DNA from: Apophysomyces variabilis
Lineage: Eukaryota > Mucoromycota > Mucoromycetes > Mucorales > Mucoraceae
Direction: 5' to 3'
Assembly (NCBI GenBank): GCA_002749535.1
Contig: MZZL01000020.1
Location: forward strand, 1-64,000
Length of the DNA: 64,000 nt
Each line of letters opens with the position of its first letter. Position 1 is the first letter of the stretch. The position numbers and the translations under genes were made by a program. The notes beneath the pieces are model-generated. The model did not search any database. It worked only from the letters and a program-made list of their open reading frames with translations, and was not told the DNA's origin. Below are positions 44,061-53,023 of this stretch, in pieces.

Positions 44061-45257
44061 TTAAAAATGCCCCTTTAGTTTTGCCAAACCGAAGCCGGCG
44101 CCAGCTCCAAATAGTGCACCCAAGGGTCCACCTAAAACGGAACCCACAATAGTACCTCCAGTGATGTATTTATGGCAAGTTTCTGTTTGCTCCATTTTCC
44201 GCTTGTGCTCTCTCTCTTGTCTTTCTGCGGCTTCTAATTCCATTTTCAATTTTTTTTGTTCCGTTTCGTACATTTCCTTATCTTTCTCGATGTTTTTTAC
44301 TCTGTCTTGCAAATCCTTTATGCTATTTGTTTTGGCCTCCATTTCTTTCCTGGTGGCTTCCAATTTGTCTTGCGCCTCTTTTTGTTTCTTTGCGTGACTT
44401 TGCTCTTCTCTCTTACGTTCCTCATTTATCTTGGACTTAAGATTGTTGTAGTCTTGGCGTTTCTCTTCGAGCACCGAATGAGTTTTATCATACTCTGCGT
44501 CCATCTTCTCTGCTTGGTGCTGCAGATTTTCAAGATATTCTTTGTTGTCTCGTATTTGTTTGTTCAGAGTTTCATTTCCTTCTTTCCGCTCGTCTGCAAA
44601 ATTCTGTTGCTGTTCTTTGAGTCTGTTCAGCGTTTCCATATTCTGTCGAATCTCTTCATCAAGCTTTTGTTTTGTCTCACTATGTCTTTTTTCCTGCTCT
44701 AATAGTTCCCTCAAAATCTCGCCCTGCTTTTCTTTAATCCTCTGATTCTCTTCCTCATAGTGTTTTTGATTTGCGCAATGCTCTTCTGCTTCTTTTTCTT
44801 GTTGGTCTCTGATTTGCTTTTCTCTTTTCTCACATTCTTGGATTTTCTTCTTCAGCTCCTTTATCTTTTCTCTATCCTTTGTTTGCTGCTCAGTGAGTCG
44901 TTCAATCTCTTTTTGATTATTTTCAATATCGATTTCAGTCGTAGAGAGAGTTTCTTCAATGATCTCCAAGCGTCTCTCCTGCTCCCTGAACAGGTTTACT
45001 GCCGAACTCAAAAATCGGGCTAACTGTCTTCTATCCATTTGTTGCAGCTGGCTCACGCAGCTCTCCAAGGTTTGTTCGTCCATGTATTCGCTGTTCAAAA
45101 GGGCGAGTTCCGAGTTATCACCGTCATTTTCAACATTGAATTCCTCTGCAGCACTATCATCCCCTTGAAAAGTAGTATTTTCTTCACTGCTCTGCTCCAT
45201 CATCGTTTCACCTGGTTGGTTACTGCTATTCTTGACCTTCATTATATTATTTTGCAC
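44061..45257 (-). CDS. Coiled-coil protein with C-terminal glycine zipper
   Basis: 398 residues. An acidic, disordered start (to about 55) is followed by the family block DEQTLESCVSQLQQMDRRQL. A long, almost unbroken heptad-rich coiled coil then runs to about residue 360. It ends in a hydrophobic glycine-rich stretch (GGTIVGSVLGGPLGALFGAG) and a short basic end LAKLKGHF. Such glycine zippers often form membrane-inserting helix pairs. The start MQNNIM is matched by MQYNII in the gene at 51619-52425, and the two leaders share TTTAAGCCAGCATTA. The coiled coil suggests oligomerisation and the zipper suggests membrane association. I know no named family for it. Confidence 0.7.
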   Translation of the reverse strand: MQNNIMKVKNSSNQPGETMMEQSSEENTTFQGDDSAAEEFNVENDGDNSELALLNSEYMDEQTLESCVSQLQQMDRRQLARFLSSAVNLFREQERRLEIIEETLSTTEIDIENNQKEIERLTEQQTKDREKIKELKKKIQECEKREKQIRDQQEKEAEEHCANQKHYEEENQRIKEKQGEILRELLEQEKRHSETKQKLDEEIRQNMETLNRLKEQQQNFADERKEGNETLNKQIRDNKEYLENLQHQAEKMDAEYDKTHSVLEEKRQDYNNLKSKINEERKREEQSHAKKQKEAQDKLEATRKEMEAKTNSIKDLQDRVKNIEKDKEMYETEQKKLKMELEAAERQEREHKRKMEQTETCHKYITGGTIVGSVLGGPLGALFGAGAGFGLAKLKGHF

Positions 45258-45884
45258 AAGGCAGTACTAATGCTGGCTTAAAGATAAAGGAGAATTTTTG
45301 CACGCTTAATCAGCTAATCTATCAAACCCTTTTATTTGACACGGTTGTTTCACAACGATTAATGCCAAAAAGCTCGAGATGCATTAAATGGTTTGGAACA
45401 AGCAGTAACGCTTGCACAAAAATTGAATTAACTTGTAAACGGGTCCCTTGACGCCACACCCTTTGGATAAACTGCTTTATTCAGTTCAATGTATGGCGAG
45501 TAATATAACACTGAAGGAGTCCTCTGTGTCAATTCGATAAGTATTTTTAGTTACAAGACATTCCATGATCATGATTTATCGCTTGATGCCTGGATGTGGT
45601 ATAGAGAGAGTCGACTTGAGGAACCAAACAATTATGTGACGGCACTCAATAGTACACAAATGTAGTCCCATTTTTTCCGGATCAATCCGGTGTTTATTAT
45701 GCCGAGGTATTGCTTATGTAAAGAACAAAATATCCCTGCATTTAAAGCATATGAAACACACCCGCAGATCCACTGAACGGTGTCTAAAGCTTTTTCCATT
45801 TTGTTTCGCATTTCTGAATTGCAATGCTAGAACAATATATAACTTGATCTTAACTATGAACCACATCGACTAAAAGTTCCTATC
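45258..45884. promoter_or_regulatory. Divergent intergenic region with shared upstream motif
   Basis: Separates the minus-strand gene at 45257 from the plus-strand gene at 45885. GGAACAAGCAGTAACGCTTG at 45395-45414 recurs as GGAACAAGCAGGAACCCTTG at 52551-52570. TAATGCTGGCTTAAAG near 45270 is shared with 52437. TATATAA at 45836-45842 is a fitting TATA box for the plus-strand gene, 43 bases before its ATG. Confidence 0.55.
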
Positions 45885-46583
45885 ATGCCTGATGCGAACA
45901 TAGAAAAAGCCGATAAAACGGATGATCAAAGTATCCTAGAGCAAGACCTTACCAGGAGTTTGCACAACCCTGGAGAACTGAAGAAGAGGCCAGTGCTTGA
46001 TACACAATTCCAGCAGCGAGGAGCGCGTTTGGATGAAGCAGAGTCAAGGAGCAACCAAGCTAACCAGCGTACTGAGGACCAGCAAAAGAATATAAACCAT
46101 TTAAAGAAAGAACATGAAGAGGACAGGAAGACGATCCATACTTTAGAAGACATGTTAGCGTGTCGAGAAGAAGAACTTAAATCGCTTGAAGAGGAAAGGC
46201 AGAGAAGATCCGAAGAGTATGCAGAAAGCCACCAGGATTGGGAACAACGCCTTCAGGCTAACGAGAGTGAGCTTGAATCTCTTACAAGACAGTTCCAAAC
46301 GGAAAGATTAAAGCTCAGCGAGGAAGAAAGCGAGAGGAGAAAGTTGCTTGAGGAATATAAACGAGCTGCTAAAGATACAGAAAGCGAGCTGCAGGAGAGC
46401 AAGAAAGAGTATCAGAAAGAGCAAAGTACACTGAGTGGGGAGATCGAGAAGGGTGCTCGTGCCGCTAAGGACAGGGAGAATCGGCTTAAAGATAGCAAAA
46501 AGAAACTCGAAACGTTAAAAGACAACATTCGAAAGTTTGATAGCGACATTAACGAGCTAAAAACAGACTTGAAGAACAGTTAA
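45885..46583 (+). CDS. Coiled-coil protein, array member 2
   Basis: 232 residues, intact. A short acidic start is followed by a block RGARLDEAESRSNQANQRTE. A continuous coiled coil to the end follows (HLKKEHEEDRKTIHTLEDML; LEEERQRRSEEYAESHQDWE). No membrane segment can be seen. It is closest to the gene at 49046-49879, which shares ARL, 'LRKEHYEICRTILSLKQKL' and 'AENERQKRLCEIAES'. It is the only array member on the plus strand. Function is unknown; self-association or pairing with other array members is likely from the heptads. Confidence 0.7.
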   Translation: MPDANIEKADKTDDQSILEQDLTRSLHNPGELKKRPVLDTQFQQRGARLDEAESRSNQANQRTEDQQKNINHLKKEHEEDRKTIHTLEDMLACREEELKSLEEERQRRSEEYAESHQDWEQRLQANESELESLTRQFQTERLKLSEEESERRKLLEEYKRAAKDTESELQESKKEYQKEQSTLSGEIEKGARAAKDRENRLKDSKKKLETLKDNIRKFDSDINELKTDLKNS

Positions 46584-47768
46584 ATAGTGAGAATCGAGCC
46601 GGTTATCTTTGGGTATATTCTCTAAGACGAACAGTTACCGAAGCTTTCAGTACAGCCATGAAAAACTTAACCGTGTTAATAAACTGGAGATACGTATCCA
46701 TAAATTTATATAAAAGTGATACTGTCTTTATATGTTATCGACTTAAGATGAGGATCGTAGTTAGTCGATAGAAGATCGATTTCCGGGTCAGGGTTGATGC
46801 AGCAGAAAAAGACTTACTTTTTTATTTCTTCTGATTCTGGAATGTTATATATCTGCTTATAAGATTGGTGCTACTATGACCTAGAATGTGACATTATATC
46901 GAACAGATACGTCGAGAAACCAGCTTAGTTATTACGACGACTGATGAAACAGGGCGGTAGCACCAGAAAATTGGATGGAGATTATGGCAAACTGCGATAT
47001 ATCGATCATTTCAAAACATTGTTGGTTTGGCAGCATGATAAATCTGTGTCTTACTTGTGATTCAATGATGAGCATATACTGTACGAAGTTCAATCTCCTT
47101 CACGGTATTGAAATATTGAATATTTATTATCTAAAAGGAAATCGTTTACCTCATCGTGATCGGCGCATTTCTGCTGATTACTAGGATTTTCTGTATGGTG
47201 GCGGTTTCCTAAGATTTTTGTGCGATTGTTGAGCTTCTTTCTTTTGACAATAATTTCATCCATATAATACGATATTTGCAGCCGGATAATATCAACACAG
47301 TAGCACCAGTCTACTGAGCAGTATAATATCAGGGGAAAAGATTTATTGAGTGCTGGAGCAACGTTCCTTCAGCACCGCAGGATAAAATAGACACAAAATC
47401 AAAGGAACTATGGCATAGGTTCTCGACAATTATAGCATTTTCTCTTTGTTCCAATATTTTAACTCTAACTTTCTTCATATAATATATGAATAAGACTAAC
47501 CTCTGTATACAGCTGCCACATCTTGAACGAATCAATGAGACAAAAAGTCAATTTGGATAAAGAACATACAAAACTCTGTATCTAAAGAGTGGCTTATTAC
47601 CGTGTTGATCCATGCATATTATGTCTTTCATGATTTGTCACATTGTTTAATAGTCAAATTATGACATTGACAAAGAAAAATTATGCATTTATCGTTTCAA
47701 TCTACAAAGATGGGTCTGCAATGTAATTTCTTGGTCTTGCAAGCTAAGGCGTTTGAATTGCGCATTTT
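46584..47768. other. Intergenic with duplicated flank
   Basis: 47100-47360 is the diverged partner of 43720-43990. No gene supported; frames at 46975-47184 and 47329-47535 are short. Confidence 0.45.
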
Positions 47769-48653
47769 TCAGAACCCTCTATAAGCGACCTTCTTTCTTT
47801 TTTTATCCCATTCCTTCAGTTGCTTTCTGATGTTATTGATAATGTTTTGATCGTCATTTCTTTGCTTCTCAAATTCGCTTTCTCTTTGAACATAATCTTG
47901 TGTTTTCTTCTCCATTTCATTATGGAGGTCGCCAATGACTTGATGGTTTTGTTCTGACTGTCGCTTTGAACGGTTTTCGATTTCCTTTTGCTTCTGTACC
48001 TGTTCTTGCAGCTGCACTCTGACTGTCCGCAACCTTTCTCTACTCTTCGCCAAACTTTCGTCGAGCTTATTTCTCATTTCGTAGTAATTATCTGCCTGCT
48101 GCCGTCGCTCACTTCCAAGTTCCTGAATCTTCTCGTTAGTCTGTTGGAGCTGCTGCCGATATTGTTCCACTCTTGCACGGTGTTCTTCCTCTTCCTTTTC
48201 ACGTTGATTTCTGGTGTGGCTTAGGATTTCATCATTCTCTTGTATCTTCTCCTCCAACTCGCGAAGCTCTTGCTCGGCCGCATTCTGTAATTCACTGAGG
48301 CAATAAACTTGGCTTTTGTTTTCCTCAATATCATCTACAGACGATGAAACCGCGCTTTCAGTGGCCTTCGATTGCGTCTCGTGTCGGGTGGACCTGTCAA
48401 CTACCGAGTCTAAAACACGGTCAAGCTGCCCTCTATCAAGTTGCTTCAGATGGTTGATAAGCGTCTCCAGGGTTTGGTCCTCGGTGTTTCCGCTGCTCAT
48501 GGCACAAGCCTGATCAGAACTTCTGTCATCGATGTTTCCAATGATTTCCACTGCAGAATCATTGAATCTCTGAGAGCCAACTTGTTCTTGTGAGCTCTGG
48601 TGTGCCATACAAGTAATCTCTCCAATACCGTCCTGTTCTATAATCTCCACCAT
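47769..48653 (-). CDS. Coiled-coil protein, array member 3
   Basis: 294 residues, intact. An acidic start with several EI/ED pairs is followed by the family block EDQTLETLINHLKQLDRGQL, close to DEQTLESCVSQLQQMDRRQL in the gene at 44061. A coiled coil runs from about residue 105 to the end (ELQNAAEQELRELEEKIQEN; RLRTVRVQLQEQVQKQKEIE). The end is basic (KKRKKVAYRGF) and there is no glycine zipper. The shared N-terminal block followed by a variable rod and tail defines the family. A further in-frame Met exists downstream, but the start is kept because the acidic leader is present in relatives. Confidence 0.7.
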   Translation of the reverse strand: MVEIIEQDGIGEITCMAHQSSQEQVGSQRFNDSAVEIIGNIDDRSSDQACAMSSGNTEDQTLETLINHLKQLDRGQLDRVLDSVVDRSTRHETQSKATESAVSSSVDDIEENKSQVYCLSELQNAAEQELRELEEKIQENDEILSHTRNQREKEEEEHRARVEQYRQQLQQTNEKIQELGSERRQQADNYYEMRNKLDESLAKSRERLRTVRVQLQEQVQKQKEIENRSKRQSEQNHQVIGDLHNEMEKKTQDYVQRESEFEKQRNDDQNIINNIRKQLKEWDKKRKKVAYRGF

Positions 48654-49045
48654 GGTATGGTTTCTTTTCGTTCGCGCTCAACTGTGATATGCAGGTGATA
48701 AAGCAGAAACGAACCCTGCGAAAAACATAACTCTTTATAGATGGTATTAGCTTTAAAACTCCTGGACAAAATTGTTCCGAATATTTTATGCAGCAATGTT
48801 TCTATCTTAAAAAAGAGCACTCAATGTTAATATTAAAACGCAACTGTAACTAGTCAGGGTTATGTACTTTTGTTTTAATCTTACATTTATAATATCAGTA
48901 TATTGAGTATAGTCAAGCTTTTCATGACTTTAATTAGTTGGATTTTTTGAAGCTATCAGTGTATCTACGGCATAGATATTGGTGAACTTTACGATCAGAA
49001 GACGGCTATACTCGCCAATAGTTTTATAGCAGCAGATATCTTATT
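48654..49045. other. Intergenic, nothing recognised
   Basis: AT-rich promoter region of the preceding minus-strand gene and 3' flank of the next one. Confidence 0.45.
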
Positions 49046-49879
49046 TCAGTTTTTGACATCTTGAATCTCATTAAGAACTCTGCGACGTTCTTCAAGCTGG
49101 CTTTGCAAGATTTTGAGCTTTTCCGCATATTTGCTTTGCTCCCGCAATCGCCGCTTTTGCAATTCTGTGATGCGGATTTGAGCATCCGATTCCTCACGGT
49201 ATAGTACAGCTTTCCTCGTACGCCATCTTCCCTCTTCCCTCAGTTTTTCCTCCTGCACCCCTTGAATAGCTTTCTCATTTTCTTTAAGCTGTTCTCTAAG
49301 GCTATTTTCCCATTTTGCTTGTTTTTCTTTTTCCGTTTGCCGTTGCTTTCCAATATTTTGCAGATCGTTCTTGCTTGCATCCAGTTGTTGTTGCAAGCTG
49401 TTTTCGCTTTCTGCAATCTCGCACAATCTTTTCTGTCTTTCATTTTCAGCTCTTTCAATTTCTTCCTTTTGGCACCGGAGCTTTTGTTTCAAGGATAGAA
49501 TTGTCCTGCAAATTTCATAGTGCTCTTTTCGCAGCCGCTTAATTTGACCTTTACTATCTTCGACTTTCGTGTCAAGGTGAGTCCAACTCGACTCCATATC
49601 TACTAAACGCGCTCCCTGCCCCACTTCTGCATCGGGTTCCCGCGTAACAGATGCTTGAGAGTCCAATTCTGCTTTTCCTGGCTCTTCACGATCATGGAAG
49701 ACGTTAACGAGAAGTTGCTCTGATCCTGTAGTGCTACGTCCTTCAGTTGCTTGATTCGATAAAGTCTGGTCAAACGTCTCATCCGCGTGTTCTATGCTGC
49801 CAGCAGTGGTGATTATAGCTTCCTCCATATGATTCTCGGGCATCGGAATTGTTTTAATGCTGTTCTGTTGAAGTAACAA
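49046..49879 (-). CDS. Coiled-coil protein, array member 4
   Basis: 277 residues, intact. The first 90 residues are acidic and poorly ordered. VGQGARLVDMESSWTHLDTK follows, then a long coiled coil (IKRLRKEHYEICRTILSLKQ; KLRCQKEEIERAENERQK; AKWENSLREQLKENEKAIQG) to the end near VLNEIQDVKN. Clearly paralogous to the plus-strand gene at 45885. No membrane segment. Function unknown. Confidence 0.7.
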   Translation of the reverse strand: MLLQQNSIKTIPMPENHMEEAIITTAGSIEHADETFDQTLSNQATEGRSTTGSEQLLVNVFHDREEPGKAELDSQASVTREPDAEVGQGARLVDMESSWTHLDTKVEDSKGQIKRLRKEHYEICRTILSLKQKLRCQKEEIERAENERQKRLCEIAESENSLQQQLDASKNDLQNIGKQRQTEKEKQAKWENSLREQLKENEKAIQGVQEEKLREEGRWRTRKAVLYREESDAQIRITELQKRRLREQSKYAEKLKILQSQLEERRRVLNEIQDVKN

Positions 49880-50669
49880 AGATGGAAAGAGCTAAATCTG
49901 CAGATTAATTAGAATTAGATAGTTTCAGGTCTCATTTCTGTTTCATACTGTTCATGCAGAAGTTGATTTCCAGTCCTATCCCTGGAATTAGTGTATGCTG
50001 TATGCCAGAAAAGCACTTCGTCATTATATATGTTACATTTACTTTTACCGCAACCAGGTGCCCTGAAAAAAAGTGGTGATGGCCTATCGTACAAGGTTTT
50101 GAGCTTCTGGAAATGCTTTTTTTTCGCTCCACAGTGATTGGAAAAGGGAAATGCGTTTTGCATTTTTAGTTTCGTTCATGATCTGTAATAAATACCAGAC
50201 CTATCACACAACATCATCATTTTCATAAACGGATTGTTGGTTTCTCTTGGATGCTGCGAGCTTTCTAAATTGCCTGGTTATTTCGATTGGATAGAAGTAT
50301 CGTCTTTTAATTCCTTGACAGAAATTCACCGTATCCCTGTATATCTGCAACCAAAGGATTGAGAATCTACAAGATCAGTATGAATGGTTGTAAGCAAGCT
50401 CCGTATCAGCTACCATAACTTCAGAACATTATCAGCCGAAACATCTACCTTCAAAAGAAATGCAAAGCTTCTCTACATCTGCAGACATGATCACTCTTAA
50501 AGAAAACTTTCATTGACACTGTAGCTTTCTTAGATAGTTCGGCCACCCAGTGTGTGTAGAAGCGCATAATATTTAGCAAAACAAATTTCCGTTCAATCTA
50601 CTTTGTGTTACAGCTAGTTTTGTAGCTCCCTCATAACCAAGAACGTGTAGGTTGAGGTGAGTTGATGTG
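49880..50669. other. Intergenic, nothing recognised
   Basis: Short minus-strand frames near 49915-50163 overlap in two frames and have no family pattern. The rest is AT-rich. Confidence 0.45.
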
Positions 50670-51173
50670 CTAGTGCCGGAGCGCGGGGGGAACGTAATAG
50701 CCTGGAGACGACATAAGTAGCCCCCGTTTTCTTTCATTACGCCGTGTGTTTTCTTGCTTGTTTTGCAACTCTGTAACACGCTCAATAAGCCGTTCGTTTT
50801 GGTCAATACGAAGTCCGCACGAACGGAGCGTTTTTTCAATGGTTCCTAAGCGAACTTCGTACTCAGCTGCCGTGCTAGCCGTATCAGCGATTAACAGAAA
50901 TATTTCAGCGAGCTGCTTAACAAGCTTCTCCGGCTTCTTGTCGATGCTCTCCAAAAATTGCTGCTCGATTTTTTGTGTTGTTGTGTGGGTAGCTTGCTCC
51001 ATATTTTCATCATGTATCGTGACACTGGGTTCCCCTGCAGAGCTTTCTTCTTTCTGACAGTCTGGTTGCTCTTCGATAAGTCGTAGAAAAGTGGGAGCGA
51101 TTTGTTTTTTGCTATTACTTCTTCTGATTGTCACCATCTTACGGTTCGAATAAACTAGTTTGATGCTGTTCAA
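50670..51173 (-). CDS. Short coiled-coil protein, array member 5
   Basis: 167 residues, shortest of the array. A basic start (NRKMVTIRRSNSKKQIAPTF) and an acidic linker lead to a block QQFLESIDKKPEKLVKQLAE at the place of the family LES..QL block. A short coiled coil (VRLGTIEKTLRSCGLRIDQN; ERLIERVTELQNKQENTRR) ends in RKRGLLMSSPGYYVPPALRH. The first part, 'ERRLEIIEETLSTTEIDIEN' in the 44061 gene versus 'EVRLGTIEKTLRSCGLRIDQ' here, aligns well, so this is a truncated-rod version. An alternative start is the Met at residue 13. Function unknown. Confidence 0.6.
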   Translation of the reverse strand: MNSIKLVYSNRKMVTIRRSNSKKQIAPTFLRLIEEQPDCQKEESSAGEPSVTIHDENMEQATHTTTQKIEQQFLESIDKKPEKLVKQLAEIFLLIADTASTAAEYEVRLGTIEKTLRSCGLRIDQNERLIERVTELQNKQENTRRNERKRGLLMSSPGYYVPPALRH

Positions 51174-51618
51174 GAGTGAATCAAGCAGGGAAACCCCCTG
51201 TTATTACAAAATTTGCCCGTCTATATGACATAAACTTTCGATAAATCTTTAAATCAATCTGCGATAAGTAGAAATCTAACACAAAACGGCATTATCGCAA
51301 ACAACAACTTGTATCTATCTTGCCTAGCTTCAGCTTCCTTATGCGAACACATACGGTAGGATCGAAGATCGTACATAAGCTCGAGACTCCGTTATTCATT
51401 CTGATCCGTTAGGCACATTTACCTGGCCAAAACACGCGAGAAATTTACGGTGAAAGAGCTGTTATTCCTGGAAAAGCTAAAAACCGTGTGATTGATCGAT
51501 TAATGTGAAAGAGTCAATATATGCTTGACTCTTAAGAAAGGTTGTGCCAGTCTTTGGTAAGGGCGACAAAGTTCTCATGTTGTCATGCGCTGTTTGCAAA
51601 CTTTTGTATTTACTACGA
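51174..51618. other. Intergenic, nothing recognised
   Basis: Spacer between array members 5 and 6; no feature seen. Confidence 0.45.
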
Positions 51619-52425
51619 TTAATACATAAATGCAGGTTTTCCTGCGAGAAGTAGAGCCGTATTATAATTGGCTGCAACCTTGATAATCAGAGGCAGCGCT
51701 AGCATGGCAGTGGCAGGTATCACCATCAGGACAATTGTAGGGAGCGTTACCGCGGCCATAAAAGACACTGCTTTTTTCCAGACACGAACCTTCCTCTTAA
51801 CCTTTGCTTCCTCGACCCCCAATTCCATTCGTGGCTTTCCCGCTGGTCCTTTTCCAACTCCCTTCTTCGGCCGAAGCCATTTCGACAATTTCTCACCGAT
51901 GTTAATCGCGGTCAACACCCCGCCTAGTATTTCACCCGCTGTCTTTACTTTTTCCCGTAGTTTCCGTCTGCTATCGGCTCTCTCTATGTCCTTCAGGTTT
52001 TCTTCCATTCTTTGCAGCCTTTCGTCAGACCGTTTTGCATCAGTCTTAATCTGGCTGACAAGTTTCCTTATGTTTTTCAATGTTTCATCCGGCAGTTCGC
52101 CTCTGTCGCCGGCACGCACTATCTCCTCGAGCTTTTCTTCCACTCTTTGCAGTTCTACGGCAGAACTTTTTGCATCAATCTTGATACGGCTGATAAGACT
52201 CCTTATGTGTTTCTTTGTTCCATCCCTCAATTTCCATCTGTCTCCTGCACGCTCTGTGTCGCTGAGCATTTCTTCCACATTCTCCACGTCTTTGCCTATC
52301 TGTTCCACATCTCTTTCAATACTGCTCACAACCGTCTCCAGCCCTTGCGTATCCATGTGTTCACTGTTTGGAAAGTGAGGTTCGTTATCGTTATTGCTCA
52401 TAATCGCGATGATATTGTACTGCAC
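51619..52425 (-). CDS. Repeat-containing helical protein with hydrophobic C-terminus, array member 6
   Basis: 268 residues. The start MQYNIIAIMS and DTQGLETVVSSIERDVEQIG match the family N-terminus. The middle has two 45-residue tandem repeats and part of a third. Each starts RAGDR or RADSR and contains a 'IRSLISRIKIDAK' or 'IRKLVSQIKTDAK' core followed by 'LQR(V/M)EE.L'. After a basic, Gly-rich linker (RPKKGVGKGPAGKPRMELG) the last 50 residues are strongly hydrophobic (VSFMAAVTLPTIVLMVIPAT, then AMLALPLIIKVAANYNTALL), enough for a membrane hairpin. It shares upstream motifs with the gene at 44061. Together with that gene it suggests a membrane-anchored helical family. Function unknown. Confidence 0.7.
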   Translation of the reverse strand: MQYNIIAIMSNNDNEPHFPNSEHMDTQGLETVVSSIERDVEQIGKDVENVEEMLSDTERAGDRWKLRDGTKKHIRSLISRIKIDAKSSAVELQRVEEKLEEIVRAGDRGELPDETLKNIRKLVSQIKTDAKRSDERLQRMEENLKDIERADSRRKLREKVKTAGEILGGVLTAINIGEKLSKWLRPKKGVGKGPAGKPRMELGVEEAKVKRKVRVWKKAVSFMAAVTLPTIVLMVIPATAMLALPLIIKVAANYNTALLLAGKPAFMY

Positions 52426-52548
52426 AAGCTAGTATTAATGCTGGCTTAAAAGAACAACGACTTTTGAAAGCCATGTCTATCCAAGTCTTTTATACCCAAA
52501 ATGAATTATTCCGGTGTGTGACATTTCCAATGAAGCATGGTGGATCGC

Positions 52549-52572
52549 TTGGAACAAGCAGGAACCCTTGTA
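52549..52572 (-). promoter_or_regulatory. Shared upstream motif, copy 3
   Basis: TTGGAACAAGCAGGAACCCT, about 125 bases beyond the ATG at 52425, matching 45393-45416 and 41078-41103. A shared leader word TAATGCTGGCTTAAA follows near 52437. Confidence 0.5.
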
Positions 52573-53023
52573 AAACACTAATTTAAAATGAGAATGAGGA
52601 CATTGACATGAGTTTCTTTTCCATGATCGAGTTATTCAGTTAATCAGTGGGTAATATTTCTGCTGGATCACAATCCTATTACAATAACGGTGTAATAGAG
52701 CGGTATCACTGAGAAAATGGCTTGAGAGCCAAGCAAAATGCAATGTTTCAAACTTTCTCAAACTTTTGTTTTGTTTCATAGTACTGCAGACCTAATGTCC
52801 TACTTGTGATTCAAAAAATAGGGATGTATGTTTTATTTCAATCTCTTTCAACCGACTATGTACAAATGGCAGAACCCAAAAGAGAAAAGAAAAAATAGAT
52901 CTATGAAAGAAGTGGTGTGTCCAAAAAGAAAAGAATAGGAAAAGCAAAAGCGTAAAACAAACAAAATAAAGTAGCGATATAAAGAAAAGCGATCTGCAAG
53001 CAGTTCTCTTTTTTTTTTTTCTA
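52573..53023. other. Border between coiled-coil array and core genes
   Basis: AT-rich; from about 52800 on it is probably the 3' untranslated region of the kinase gene. Nothing else recognised. Confidence 0.45.

Noticed and set aside
44161..45281. Several long plus-strand frames opposite the coiled-coil gene
   Set aside because: They are the reverse reading of a Glu/Lys-rich coding sequence, which yields Phe/Leu/Ser-rich frames. The same explains frames opposite 47769-48653, 49046-49879 and 51619-52425.
51668..52378. 236-codon plus-strand frame
   Set aside because: Antisense of the repeat-containing helical gene; Ser/Phe-rich, without family pattern.
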